A stretch of DNA of 64,000 nucleotides from positions 18,472,553 through 18,536,552 of the forward strand of contig NC_066833.1 of NCBI RefSeq assembly GCF_001640805.2, written 5' to 3'. Shown here piece by piece: positions 30,113 to 42,220 of the stretch. Made by a program: the position numbers and the translations under genes. Numbering within the stretch: position 1 is the stretch's first letter; every line of letters starts with the position of its first letter. The stretch is from Lates calcarifer. Its lineage: Eukaryota > Chordata > Actinopteri > Centropomidae. The notes below the pieces were generated by a model, which had not been told where the DNA came from, searched no databases, and saw only the letters and a program-made list of their open reading frames with translations.

Positions 30113-33100
30113 TTAAACGGCGAGCTGCGCGGCCTCCTTAACCAACGGCTTCAAGATGCTGAGGTCTCGTAGGAGAGAGGACACCCCCACACAATACCAC
30201 AGATCCCCGGTGCGCTCTGAGGGAGCACTGAAAGACTCAATCTCCACTCCCTCTGTGGCCAGCAGTCCTAAACAAAAAACAATCGAAAAGAGAAAGTAGG
30301 TGTGAATTAAAGCAGAGAAAAAATACCTTAGGGAAACTCTGTTATTTAGTCGTTAGAAGTCATAACTCAGTGCCATTTTTCAGTTAAATGGAAAAGTTTA
30401 AGAAAAAAACAACAGTGCCATAAAACAAGGCAGGCTTATAGCTTTTGGATTTGCTAACAGCAATGTATGCTTTAGTTTTACAGACATTACTCAGACCATT
30501 TTCTACCTGATCCCCAAAGATCACTTAAATCTCCCCTTCAGTGGCTTTAAAATTAAACAAAAAACCCATTATGTCTGCACTCTGTGCCAGTGCCAGCATT
30601 ATACTGCATCTGCGTGATCTTTGAGAAGGCTACGGTCATAATTTGACAGTCCTGAATCACGTTTCATGGTTAAGAAACTGTATTTCTCCACTGTCCACTG
30701 ACAGGTTGGGTCCTCAACACGAATCTATCAAAAGTGTGTCAATACAGAGAAAAACGACTGACTTTCCCCTTTAACAAATCTAGGTTCAAAGCATCTCACC
30801 AGCCACTGAGGACAGGAGCTGAGGACTCGCAGAGGCTTTGAAGAACAGCAGATTCCCAACGAGAGAGACCGGTTGTCTGAAAACGCTGTCACTCAGCTCC
30901 AGCAGGACCGGCACACCACCTTGAACTGAACCACTGGCTTTGTAGCCGCAGCCGTTGGCCAGGATCTCCACCCTGCACACTCCAGCAGTGCTGTCAGATG
31001 CACAGTGGGCTTGGTTTACCTGCAGAGTCAGTTCACATGCACAATATCAGTATTCTCTACGGACACGCGGCCCTTACTGTCATGTGGCATTTGTCACAAT
31101 GAACTGATGTTGTACCGTGATTCCAGACTCCTTGGCTAGGCTCAGTACGTTGATGAGGTTTGGGCAGCAGCCAGATTCTTGATTCAGCAGTCCAACCATC
31201 ACTGCTGAAGTCATGTAACCAGTGGAGGACTTCATGCAGTCACCTGGTTTGTAGAAAACAGTGCATTGTGTTAACTGCCACTGCTGAAATTAAGTTAAAC
31301 ATATATAAACATAATAGCACATTTTTAGAAAAAGCTGTCAAGACATAAACAGAAGTGACTGCATTGTCATAATCTTCTACCAAAGCTTACGCACAGCTGT
31401 CCAGCCACTGTCAAACATACTGCCTGTTTCACAATTACACCACTAGGGGGAGAAACCCCACCACTGCAGTATTACTGCCATGTGATTTGACCCCCATCAG
31501 GTTCAACAATTAACTGGTTAGACTGGTAGTTTTACCTAGAGTGGTTATTTGGATCTGACTGAATGGTTTCTTTGAAGCGGTGCACGATTGCAGCACAGCT
31601 CCAACAGCCTCTCCGAGTTTAATCAGTTCGTGAGATTCCTGAGAGAAGGTGCTCGCCAAAACCTGCGCGTTTACCTACAAGGGAAAAGACGCAGAGTCAG
31701 AGTGGGTTTGTGAACTGAATGCGATGGCAGGTTTTAAGAGTTGATGCTTTAACACTATGCACAACCTAATAATCATTCTTTTATTATTCACAGCAATGAA
31801 GAGTGCAGTGTTTTCATAATTGAACCCAACTCTTTGTACGTGGATGACTGAGTTATGCAGATTAGATTGTTAATGATTTGACAGGAGTCTGGGTTTTTCT
31901 GGTTCTTTGAAGGTGGTTTAAAATTTATCTGGAGCTGTTGTCAGAGCAACAAGCCCTTAAGCCCAGATAGCGCAGGTTAATGACAGTTCACTGGATCATG
32001 ACATTTTAGGGTGAAGCTGATATAATTTTGAAAGAATGTTGATATAAAATCTTATTTTAGATGAGAACATGCATGTTATTATGTAGCCTGGGGCAGATGA
32101 TGTTGTTTGAAGCTGCTGCATGTATCACATATGACAAAACAGAAAGTAATAGGTTAGGTAGGCTGCGAGTTGGATGGGGTGGAGGAAGATACAACCTGGC
32201 AATTTAGATTTAGCTACTAGAACTGAAGTAGTATTTTTATCTGTGTAAATACTGTTTTTCCCTTTACTTCAGCTTAATCTCTCCTAACTGTTTACTTTTA
32301 AGTAGATTTGCCTTACTGCTAGAAATGTCATGGACAATGGATTTTTGCTTCAAATAAAATAGGCAAAAACTTGATTATAAAATCATCAAATTATTACAAA
32401 AATATGACAAACTAAGAGTGCAAAGCTGCATTTATATAATGCCTTTGTTTTTGCTTGCAGAACGTGTAGAACAGTGAAACTTCATGCTCGCACAAGCTTC
32501 TTGTGTAATGTTGCTAACCCAGACCACCATATCAGATTATTTTACCATTAAAGGAAAGTGAGAGTCAGTGTCTTACGTATTCATCAACTATTTCATCGTG
32601 AGGTTGTTACCTTTACCTGCAATAGCTTTAGGAAAAGAAATACACAGTGAATATAACACAAACACACAAAGAACAGGATGACAACTCAGCCTGAGAAAAC
32701 AGTAGCATAATGTTCTCTGTGGCTCTAAAAATGCCATCAGCTTGTGTTCGGAGATAAATTTTCCAGAAAGTGGTTACAAACTGGCAGTGCTGAGTTTGAA
32801 AACAATGTGGGAAAAGTTGTAAAGAGCTTTCATTTCATCACTGAAAGCGACTGACTCATGATTTTTGGTGCTTTACCCATTGTAGGGACTAAAGGTCAGG
32901 ATTTCCTAAGGCTCTGCTACACTCATTTTGTCCAGTTTTTTTTTTTTAAGTGTCTCTTACAAATGCCCCAACTTCATGGAAGTGCTATATGTTTTGCAAC
33001 AACAAAACTCAAATTCTTAGAAGTCCTTTCTTTAAAAAGGTGAGAGAACACTCAGTTGAACTTACTGCTCCCACCAGTCTCTCTCCCTTCACCATGTCCA

Positions 33101-35720
33101 CAATCTGCAGGGCGATGTCCTCCCCACAGCGCGCCTGAGCCTCCTTGGTACTGGCTCCCAGGTGAGGACAGCTGATAACATTGGGATGGTCCACCAGTGA
33201 GCGGTCCTTAGGTGGCTCCTGTAGCCAAAGATAAACACAAAGTAAGATGTTACAACATCTCCATTATTAATACTCATTGGTGACTAAAAGACACAACCTG
33301 ATTTGTAAAAGCAAACTGCTGTCATCAGATTGTTGTGTGACAAAGGAGGCTGTGATCTTGCCTCGACAAAGACGTCGAGCCCTGCTCCTCCACACTGCCC
33401 GGACTCCAAAGCTCTGAGGAGAGCAGCCTCATCGATGATACCTCCTCGTGCACAGTTCACGACCTTTACTCCTTTCTTGCATTTAGCAAACGTTTCATCG
33501 TTAAGCAGACCTTGGACACAAAGAACACATCTGAGAAATAAATTCCACAACCCACAAGTACATTGTGCGACAGCCATGTAATCAGCCAACATCTTAGTGA
33601 TACTGCAGCTCAGCGGGGAGAACCTGAGGAAAACTCACCAACAGTAGAGGGCATTAGAGGAGTGTGGACTGTGATATAGTCACACTGGGGCCAAAGCTGC
33701 TCCAGGGACATTTGCTCCACCCCCCAGCTCGCTGACACCTCAGGAGGAGTGATTGGATCATAGCCGATAGTCTGACAAGAAAGAATATCTCCTTAATATT
33801 ACAGAATAATTAACTGCTGAGAGATGTGTTTTGTCAAACCTCTTTACTTGCCTTCATGCCAAACGACTGCATTCTTGAAGCGACTTCTTTGCCTATTCTT
33901 CCAAGTCCAACTATTCCAAGCACTTTGCCGTATAGCTCTGCACCCATGAACTGTAAAAATTAGAAACACAACAATGACCCTGCCTTCGAAATCCAAAACT
34001 GAATAGATCCAAATGTCGCATCTGATTACTGCCGACTGGGTGAACAATGGAGTCGACCACGCAACAGTAAATTGCTTTGTATGCTGACTGCAAACACAGT
34101 CTTTCAAACCGCAAACGGGGGTGAACCAAAATCTTGGCTTACCTTTTTGCGATCCCAGTTCCCTTGTTTCATCGACATCGCAGCTTGAGGCACATTTCTG
34201 AAAACAGATGGACACATTAAATGGAGTTTACTTGAGTAAATAAAGACTGAGCATGTTGACAATAGCTCTGAAAAACACGACTCATCTTGCCTTGAGAGGC
34301 TCATCAACAGGGCACATGTCAGCTCTGCGGCACTGATCGTGTTTCCGCTTGGAGTGCTGGAGAAAACAGTCCACAGTTAATGGATGGTACATTATATTGA
34401 AACCGCACCATAAGTTAAATGTGTGTATACTCTGCAGACTTACTTCATGACAATAATACCCTTTTTGGTGGCAGCATCAACATCCACATTGTCCACACCG
34501 GTCCCAGCTCTCCCAATGATTTTGAGATTATCAGCAGCATTGATAACATCAGCTGTTACCTTAGTTGCAGACCTAACCACAAGGCCATCATAGTCCTAGG
34601 ATGGTGAGAGAGGCTGGATTAGCAGTTATGAAAAGCAGCAAGTTGCACTGTGATCCCAAACCTGCAGGGCCACAGACTCAATATGTGTCAGTTACTTTGT
34701 GGTTCTTTGTTCAATACAAACTACTGTAAATTGCTCACTTAATGTTAGTGTACATGGCAGATACAGTAGTCCGAATAAGTTTTTGTCTACTCATGTTACT
34801 GGAAATTAAAGGTGATTTCGCATCTAACCTCAAACCAAAAACCTCTGGCGCGTTTGCCTGGTTAGTTACGGCTTTGTCCAGGCTGGTGGTGAAAGCTGTC
34901 AATGCAACTCAAGAATTGGACCAAGACTGGGTAAAAAGAAGGGTCTTGGTCTAATTGAAAGTAAGCTGAGGAGCCCATATTCCATTTTTGCCCAACAGCC
35001 AATCAATAAATCCGGCCCTGCAGAGCAATACAATCCATTTAGTTTGTATGAGAACAGTTCCAATGCAGTCCACCATTTCTAATCTGACTAATCGAATTAG
35101 TGCAAAGCAAATATTTGGCTGTGTTGCGTGCTCAGGCTGTGATAAGAGCTGCCAAGCTGCTGCTGTGTGTGGAAGTCAGTGATGGGAGCACCACCGGCAA
35201 AGTCAGGGATGAGTTGCATCAGCTTCTCATGGGGCGGTACTAAGCTAGGAATCAATGATCGCACCTCAGGCCCGGTAAAGAAGGAAAAAAAACGTGTCAG
35301 GTTCAATGACATTTTAGAGTCTAGAGTCAAAGTACACACACTTTATATTAAACTTTGAATGAAAGAAAATTATAGGTGCAATTTGATTTCCGCCTTTTAA
35401 AACACTTCCCCTGTACAACTGTAGTGGCAAATCACAACAGCGTGTAAAATATTATGTCGATAAAGCGACTACACCTTTTTTTTTTTTTTTTTTTTTTTAC
35501 ATGATTCAAGAACGTCTGTTGCGTAAAAAAGACAAGCCGGTGCACGTGAAAGCAATTGCACAACACAAGGTGCCAGTCTTACCTTTATCTCCGCGATCAA
35601 TTCATCCTTTTTCATATTCTGTTTCTCCGTAACTCGGATGCCATTTTCCTCCAGAATCGCCCTGCAGCGAGGGTCAACACTTTCACTGACTAACACAGTC
35701 TTGATGGAGATCGGGGCCAT
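30113..35720 (-). CDS. phgdh: D-3-phosphoglycerate dehydrogenase
   Basis: Catalyses the first step of serine synthesis, 3-phosphoglycerate to 3-phosphohydroxypyruvate with NAD, in the cytosol. Twelve coding exons: 35583-35720, 34444-34595, 34291-34356, 34143-34197, 33852-33950, 33639-33771, 33362-33510, 33066-33218, 31536-31674, 31116-31243, 30800-31019, 30113-30267. Total 1587 nt, 528 residues (human 533). The NAD-binding glycine motif GLGRIG is at residues 152-157. Catalytic residues R236, E265 and H283 (in CPHLGAS) are all present at the human numbering. The C-terminal intervening and ACT-like regions follow. Three of the eleven introns use GC instead of GT donors (after exons 3, 5 and 7). 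Human PHGDH lies on another chromosome from its neighbours here. Confidence 0.95.
35476..35498. repeat. Poly(T) tract, 23 nt
   Basis: Homopolymer in phgdh intron 1, 85 bp past the exon 1 donor on the transcribed strand, where it reads poly(A). Confidence 0.85.
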
Positions 35721-36550
35721 CTTGGGTTTCTCTCTCCGGGTTGCTGTCTAGTGGGTAACTTGTGTTGAGTGGTTTATTGTGCCTTGGTGAAGTGATGGAC
35801 ACGGGGAGTTGCTTTCCCTCTGTTGGTTTTGAATGGTTATCTCGGGTTTAAGACGGCCCCCTTTCAAAGTAAACCCGCCTCCCGTGCATCTCCTGCTCTG
35901 ACGTAGCTGCGTGCGGACTGGAGGCCATCGTCCGCACTGGAAACCAGTAAAACACAAGACAAGAGAAATAATAATTCTGTTCTTATTTAGGCGAGTCTTG
36001 CATTTAAAATGTTACTTATGTTAAAGTACGGAGATATTATCAATATTATATGTATGTATATGTATACGTTGCAGTGAAATTATACAGGGGCTGCATTATA
36101 TTTACTTTATTTAGTGGGTTATTGTTACTGATACATTAACACGAAAGCAACGTTTTAATGCAGAGCTGGCTGGAAAAGACGCAGTTTTTATGACTTTATA
36201 AGTAATTTAATCTGTAGCTGTGCATCATATGTTATAGATTTTTTATAGGTTTTATAAGGAAATTACATTTATAGATCTTTGAAGTCACTGAATCATTAAA
36301 CAGATCTTAAAAATTAGGCTTTCTTCAAGTGTTAATGCACTCTTACTTTTTATTTCATGAACTTCAGCTGAGAGTCATTTTATTTTTGGTTTACTACAAG
36401 TAGAGACCTCTGCACTTGCACATGTCACACTTACTGCTTAATTCCACCCCAACACCTCCAGTTTTTATAGTATATAACATAACAAGTAACAGTTTGCTGA
36501 GGGGTTTCTATTTATTTCTTTTCGCTTCAAAAATCAGCAAAATATGGAAT

Positions 36551-36590
36551 TTGCTCAGGGGGTGCCAAACTTTTGTATGTAACTGTATAA
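36551..36590. repeat. Repeat end resembling GGGGTGCCAAACTTTTG
   Basis: CAGGGGGTGCCAAACTTTTG followed by TATGTAACTGTA. This matches the terminal part of a DNA-transposon-derived repeat widespread in vertebrates, recalled from memory. No second end found nearby. Confidence 0.5.
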
Positions 36591-37534
36591 TCTATACCAG
36601 AAGATACAGTTGTATGCAGTGTAATCTGCTAGTTAAGATTAGGGGTTAGGGTCAAACACTTGTAGTGTCCAATATCCAAGTCCAATATTTCCCACTGAAA
36701 AGTAGTGGACTCAAAGTATCCAGAAGTATAAAATGAATATACCTGTTATCACCATAAACTCACACACACAATTCATTTATGCAGTATATGTGTTTTTTTG
36801 TTGAAATACAACAGAAATACTTTGTTAGAATCCCTTCATAGAACATCAACCTTCTTCCATTTAACAGTCTGTCCGGTCAGGCGAGTTCATTCCTTCTTCT
36901 TTTCCTTTTTTTTCAGTCTTAATTCAACAGACACTGTTCATCACCTGACTCATTAGGCTGCACATGACAGCCCTGTTATCTCAGTGTTGGCTCAGTAGTT
37001 TTTTAAACATGGCTATCACTGCTTTACCTTTACCTTTACCTAGATTTCAAAATGTATGTCATTTGTTTTTGTGAAGAATCAGTATCAGAATGAGCTGTGT
37101 GACTCTTGACCAGATGTGATGGATTGGAGCTGAGTAAACACAGTTTGGTTCCATGAATCCAAATTAACCTGCTAGGAGGGTCCTGTTCCTCCCACTGTCT
37201 GTGCAATATAATGTAATAAAACCCTGCTCCAAGTTAGGTGTGTGGTTATTTGATTAAACACTTTAATTTAGGAATATAGGCTACAACGTATAATCACAAA
37301 ACTTTAATAACAAAGGTTTCTTCTTTGAGATATGGTCTCAATATGATATGATATGATAACGAAGAAGGGCCCACTTTAAGGTCTTTATCATATCAGTTCA
37401 TGCTGCAGTGGTGCACAGCTGGACGCATTTTAATCACATTAGTACAAATTTAATTTGACTCACAGTGAGAATGGAGCTTTCAGGGACCCTTTGTGGGGCC
37501 AGCTGCATACGCTGGAAAAGGGAAAAAAAGAAAA

Positions 37535-37540
<6 letters not shown>

Positions 37541-37580
<40 letters not shown>
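37541..37580. repeat. (TG)n microsatellite
   Basis: About 20 TG units preceded by a short ATAT run. On the opposite strand it creates a spurious threonine/histidine repeat frame. Confidence 0.9.
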
Positions 37581-37583
<3 letters not shown>

Positions 37584-37702
37584 GGTAAAAAAACAACAAC
37601 AAACAAACAGGTAGATGGTGTCACATTCAAAGGTGAATATGTTTAGTAACACACAGCGCCACCTGTCGTTAATCAGCGGAACGGCTTCAGATTGGTTCAG
37701 CC

Positions 37703-37715
37703 GTTGCCTGGTTAC
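37703..37715. promoter_or_regulatory. X-box-like RFX site upstream of cfap210
   Basis: GTTGCC-T-GGTTAC fits the ciliary X-box consensus GTNRCC(N0-3)RGYAAC with one mismatch in the second half. It lies about 130 bp upstream of the inferred cfap210 start codon; an inverted CCAAT (ATTGG) sits 12 bp before it. Confidence 0.5.
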
Positions 37716-37844
37716 AGCGCAACAAATTCAGACTGTCACAGCTGTGTGTATGTGCCGTTAGCCACAGTTAAAGTTTCCGTATCAGCTGTTTTATTTCGCA
37801 GTATTATTTTTTAATTAAATTGTGAGCGAATATATTTTATACAA

Positions 37845-40800
37845 ATGACCTCGGTGGTTGAGCACGGCCGACGGAGAGGATCCGGTAAAAGTGGTGAGAG
37901 CTAAAGAAACATGAGTTTTAACCTTATTGATGGCAGCTATTTGTTTTTACTTACAGGCATCGTGATAGCAGTGTAATATTAACCAAGAAATGCATAAGAA
38001 TCACGAGTAAAATGCTGAACAGTGTCAGAGCAGCTCCGAAAACATTTCATTGTCATGTCTACACGCAGACATGTAGTCCGTTTTTGAAAGAAAGCAACCT
38101 TCCTGTACAATGGTGTATTTGTTTGTCCAAGTTTCCTGATCGTTTTTAATTTCCCCCCTTTTCTTCATTACTGTAATCTTTCATGCTGTTTTAAAGCCTT
38201 CTACACAATCTGCATTTACTATTGTGTGTACAGTCCCAGTTTAAACCAATTTAATATCAAAAAACGTAAAATAAATAAATAAAAAAAAAAATAAATAAAT
38301 AACTCACCAAACGAAAAACAAAGACAAGATGATATCACTTTAGTCTATAGGTGTTGGCCATATTTAATGTAAATGCAAGTTTATAATGTTGGAAGACACG
38401 TTCACATTTGATCCCATATTATCCCATGAAAACCACATATCTGTCATTGTATTCAAACTTACAGCTCATTACAGAATATAAACTGATCCACTCATTAAAA
38501 TCCACAAAATCTTACAGACAACACAGGGGACATGACCTCAGTGTGCTCAGTGGTAGCTATGGCGCCACTTATATAGACACAAACCAGCCAGTGTTTAATA
38601 CATAGCAGCTCTTAAACACTTTTTTAACACGGAGGAAATGAATAACTTTCTGCAGAAAAGCATTTTATATTGTACTTTATTTTGAATTATTCACCTGCAC
38701 AGTCCTCTGCTAACCAAATGATGCAAATTGACAGTAAATTTTCTCAGTTCCCATAAAGATACTGTGCTCTGGATGTAGTGTTCAATTTTCATGAGGCCTC
38801 TCTGGGGATATTTTTGACAGTGTCTCCGGCAGAGGAAGCCAGCAGGATGATCCAGCCGCCTGATCTCCACAAAGTCACAGTCTTAAGCAAGGCTGAATGG
38901 CTGAGGATTCAAGATGAACTGAACGGGGTTAATAAAGACAAGGAGCGAATGAGAGAGGCTGCGAACCAGAGGGAGGCCCTGCACCTGCAGTCAAAAGAGG
39001 TGGTGAAACTGTGGTCCAATACCATCGCTGTAAGTTGCCTGCAACAGGGCTTTTGTCAGATTTTATTTGCTTTACTGTTTCCAGATGTGTTTGGGACGTT
39101 GCAGAAATCACAATATCCTGTGGTAAAGCAAAAGGATAATTTACTGTGTGTGTTATCAAAGGGTCAGAGGCAAAAGAAGCTGGAGGCAAAGAGGATTCGG
39201 GAGCAGATTGAGGAAGAGAAGAAGAAACTGATTGATAAAGAAGAGGCCAAATACCAGGAGCAAAAGCGTAAAGAGGCCATTGAAAAAGCCAAGACTCAGC
39301 TGTATTATCAATCCGACCGAGTCAAAGGATTACACGTGAGCACTGCTGTTGCGGCTTGTACATATTAAGCTTTATATTGATATTGTGGGGTGATTAATGT
39401 TTTTTACTACTTCCACAGCGTGCACTCTTGCTGACAGAAGTGCTGAAGGAAAGGGAGGCTCAGATTGAGCTGAAGCAAAGAATAAAGAGTGCCACTAAAG
39501 ATGTGGACAAGGTATTCATGGACGTGGCAAAGGCCAGAGATGATGAAGCACTTAGACTGGAGCAGGAGAAAGTGCTTCAGAGAAGGCTTGAGAGACAGGC
39601 TGTTGCTGAGGACCTGAAAAACCAGTAAGTTTCACATCAGACCAGCTTTGACAAGGCCACAGTGGCATCTGTTTCATCTTGCCAGAGTTATGAGCAAACT
39701 TTTTTTTTTTTTTACAAGTGGAATGACAGCACTGCAGTGAAGTATAATGACACAGCCCTGTTTCTGTCAAGTTACAATCTGAGAATAAGGTAAAAATATT
39801 TTGTTTCATGAAAGAATATGATTCCTTTTCTCAAGGATTAAGGAAATAGAATTGCTGAGAGAGCGACAAAAGGCAGAGAACAAGAAGGACGGAGAGGAAA
39901 TCCAACGCCTTCGAGAACTCTTTCAATGGGAGCAAAGAATGGAGGAAGAGAGACAAACAGAGCAGAAGAAGAGCCTTTTGCAAGCTCACCTGGTAGGGTC
40001 TCAGCAACACAGGTTATGTAGTACTTGTATTTTTAGTTTACTACTGTGTTCTCTGTATCTACAGGAACACCTTGCCAATAGAGACCTCATAAGAGCAGCA
40101 GACACTCAAAAACAGGAGGCTGAGGAGCAGCAGAGAAAACTTTTTCTCTCTGCAAAACAAAAGATGATGAAGTTAAGGAAAGACAAAGAAACCGAGTTGT
40201 TCAGGTAAGACCCAGCAGATCCTCACCCAGCTTCATGTAGACTAAGTCACTTGGCCCCGACACCTCAGAGAGCTTGTGAGTGATTTCCATTCCTCAGAGA
40301 GGCCCAGATGCAGAGAGAGAGGATAATGAGTAAACTGACAGACACACAGCGGGAGCAAACAGTCAGCGAGGAGCAGAGGATCGCTAAGGCTGTGGCTGAA
40401 CGGGATGCAAAGCAGGCACAACAGCAGAGGGAGGAGGAGGAAAAGAAGGCTGCAGTGTTGAAGGCGATCACTGCACACAGAGAGTTCATGGTAACATAAG
40501 TTCAGATCCTGAATCTGATGACACATAAACAAAGTCCCGTTACCGTAGCATAAAACCTTTGTTAACACATTTCCTTACGCATTTTAAATGAAGTTGTTTC
40601 AGTTTTATTTTTTTCTGGCTACAATGAAATGCAGCTGACAAAACGTTGTCCCACCTGTAACACAAACTGTGCCTCATCAGAGACGCGAAAAGGAGCAGAG
40701 GGACCAAGCAGCGCTGCAGAGCACCCGAGACGCGCTTCAGGCCAAGACAGAGGCTGACAGAATATTTTCTGAGAAACAACAACTGAAGGCTCAGAGGATC

Positions 40801-41284
40801 AGAGAAGATGAAAGAAAACTGCAAGACTTCAATGCCACACAGATGGTAATGTCACGGCTATTTCAACCACAGTTTTGGTTTGGCAGTAGTCTTTTGCCAT
40901 TTAATTTTAATTTTTCATTTACAGGCTGAAAAGATTGCCAGGGCCCAGCAGCTGAGAAGAGAAGAACATGAGTTTGAGGGGAAGAACACAGACCTTGCTG
41001 CTGAGGAGGAAAACCAGTTTCAGCAGTACTCACAGCAGGTCATCCGTGCGGCAGCGGACGCTCAGCGAAACGTGTTTCCACTTTGCAGAGCTGCGAGGGA
41101 AGGAACTGGAGGAGGGCTTGGTCCCGTTTTTGGTGGAGTCAGGGCTAGTTACCTTGTTCAGGACCGTAGTGGGGCTCAGATGCCCAAATATGTCTCTGGT
41201 GCCACCCAGAACATTAAAAAGCTCAATGAAGCTGTAGATATTCAAGAAGCAAAGAGGAGACTTGGCTTTACGTGGCTTACATAG
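37845..41284 (+). CDS. cfap210: Cilia- and flagella-associated protein 210 (CCDC173)
   Basis: Coiled-coil microtubule inner protein of motile cilia (known for the family). Nine coding exons: 37845-37893, 38821-39029, 39162-39335, 39419-39624, 39836-39992, 40065-40204, 40298-40490, 40681-40845, 40925-41284. Total 1653 nt, 550 residues (human about 552). Almost the whole chain is charged heptad-rich coiled coil (for example KLEAKRIREQIEEEKKK and QREQTVSEEQRIAKA), typical of trichohyalin/plectin-homology proteins. The conserved C-terminus has GGGLGPVFGG and ends KRRLGFTWLT. Exon 1 (starting MTSVVEHG) is the least certain part; a nearby alternative donor at 37885 gives the same phase and three fewer residues. 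All later junctions agree in phase. Confidence 0.92.
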
Positions 41285-41387
41285 TTCAATCCCAGCTGGC
41301 AGTTTTGGTTCCGAGTGTTTGCCTGAGTTTACCATCTTTGAGTTTACTGAATGTTTCAGTAACATTCTTATAATACTTTGACAAGGC

Positions 41388-42126
41388 TGTCTGAAATCAC
41401 TCCCTCATTGACTACTCCGTATATAACACTCAATAGTTTGCAATATAGTGAATAGTAAATAGGGATTTTGGACACTTGAACTGTCATCATTTTGCATCAT
41501 CCCTGACAGGTTGAATCTCGTGACTTTTCCCTGGTGGTCCAGGCGATGACACCAACCATGACCCAGAGTGTTCATGGTTCATGTCCAGACGAGGACTTGT
41601 CATTGGTTGTTGCTTCTATCTCTGTCTCCCCCTCATTTCCTGTCACCTCATTACCGATGGCACAACAATACTCCAGAATGCTTGTAAAACAGTTGTTATG
41701 GAGATTACCAATGTGTCCCAAATCTACACTACACACTAAATCTAAGCAGGCTCCAAAGGAAATGGAGGAACTGTTCACAGCTGGCAAGTGTAAAAAGATT
41801 TGTGGAGAATGGTGAAACAGCTCCAGAAAGATCTTGGAAAAAATTAAGTAATCTCAACAAAGACATTTTGCTCTCCATTTCTGAAGGTTAAGAAGCAGTG
41901 AGATTCATGAGTCACAGTGTTATGGACGTCTGACGATGGACCATTTCCTGCTCCTGTTAGTTTTTATACAAACTGCTACAACAGTATACTGTAACATTTA
42001 GCATGTTGTACATACTGTGTAGAATTAGGTTGTTGAATGAATTTGGGACGCGGTGCATAATTTTTACTCTGGCACACAGTACACACTGCTCTATGCAGGA
42101 TAGTAAATAGGGAGTGATTTCAGACA
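41388..42126. mobile_element. 739-bp non-autonomous element with 18-bp terminal inverted repeats
   Basis: The left end TGTCTGAAATCACTCCCT is exactly the reverse complement of the right end AGGGAGTGATTTCAGACA; a second, imperfect stretch of similarity follows inside both ends. Internal words such as TAGTGAATAGTAAATAGGG and TTTGGGACGCGGTG are typical of an abundant fish/vertebrate DNA-transposon family in my memory. No transposase frame is present, and no target-site duplication is clear. Confidence 0.65.
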
Positions 42127-42220
42127 TAACTATCATAACTTCAAAGTGTTCATTGGGTTAATGATGTATATACTCTGGACAACATTCTCTGAAAGTTGCA
42201 GTCAAACTGCTCAACAGTTT
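42114..42220. repeat. Source segment of the copy inside the ppig intron
   Basis: This 107-bp stretch, which begins within the right terminal repeat of the neighbouring element and extends into flanking DNA, recurs at 44,717-44,822 with a single one-base length difference (GGG versus GG). Confidence 0.9.

Larger units (their letters stand above)
35721..37844. other. phgdh-cfap210 divergent intergenic region
   Basis: Head-to-head spacing of 2.1 kb. The first 230 bp beside phgdh are relatively G+C-rich and fit a promoter. The rest is AT-rich. It contains a repeat end at 36,551-36,590, a (GT)n tract at 37,541-37,580 and an X-box-like site at 37,703-37,715. Runs of TTTACC at 37,023-37,041 are short. 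No gene is visible. Confidence 0.6.

Noticed and set aside
34265..34291. A GT dinucleotide nine bases downstream as the phgdh exon 3 donor
   Set aside because: It keeps frame but lacks the consensus after GT and would insert residues absent from the family; the GC donor has AAG|GCAAGA context and gives a gapless junction.
37434..37652. Small frame with repeated Thr-His
   Set aside because: Produced by the (TG)n microsatellite; no conservation signal or splice context.
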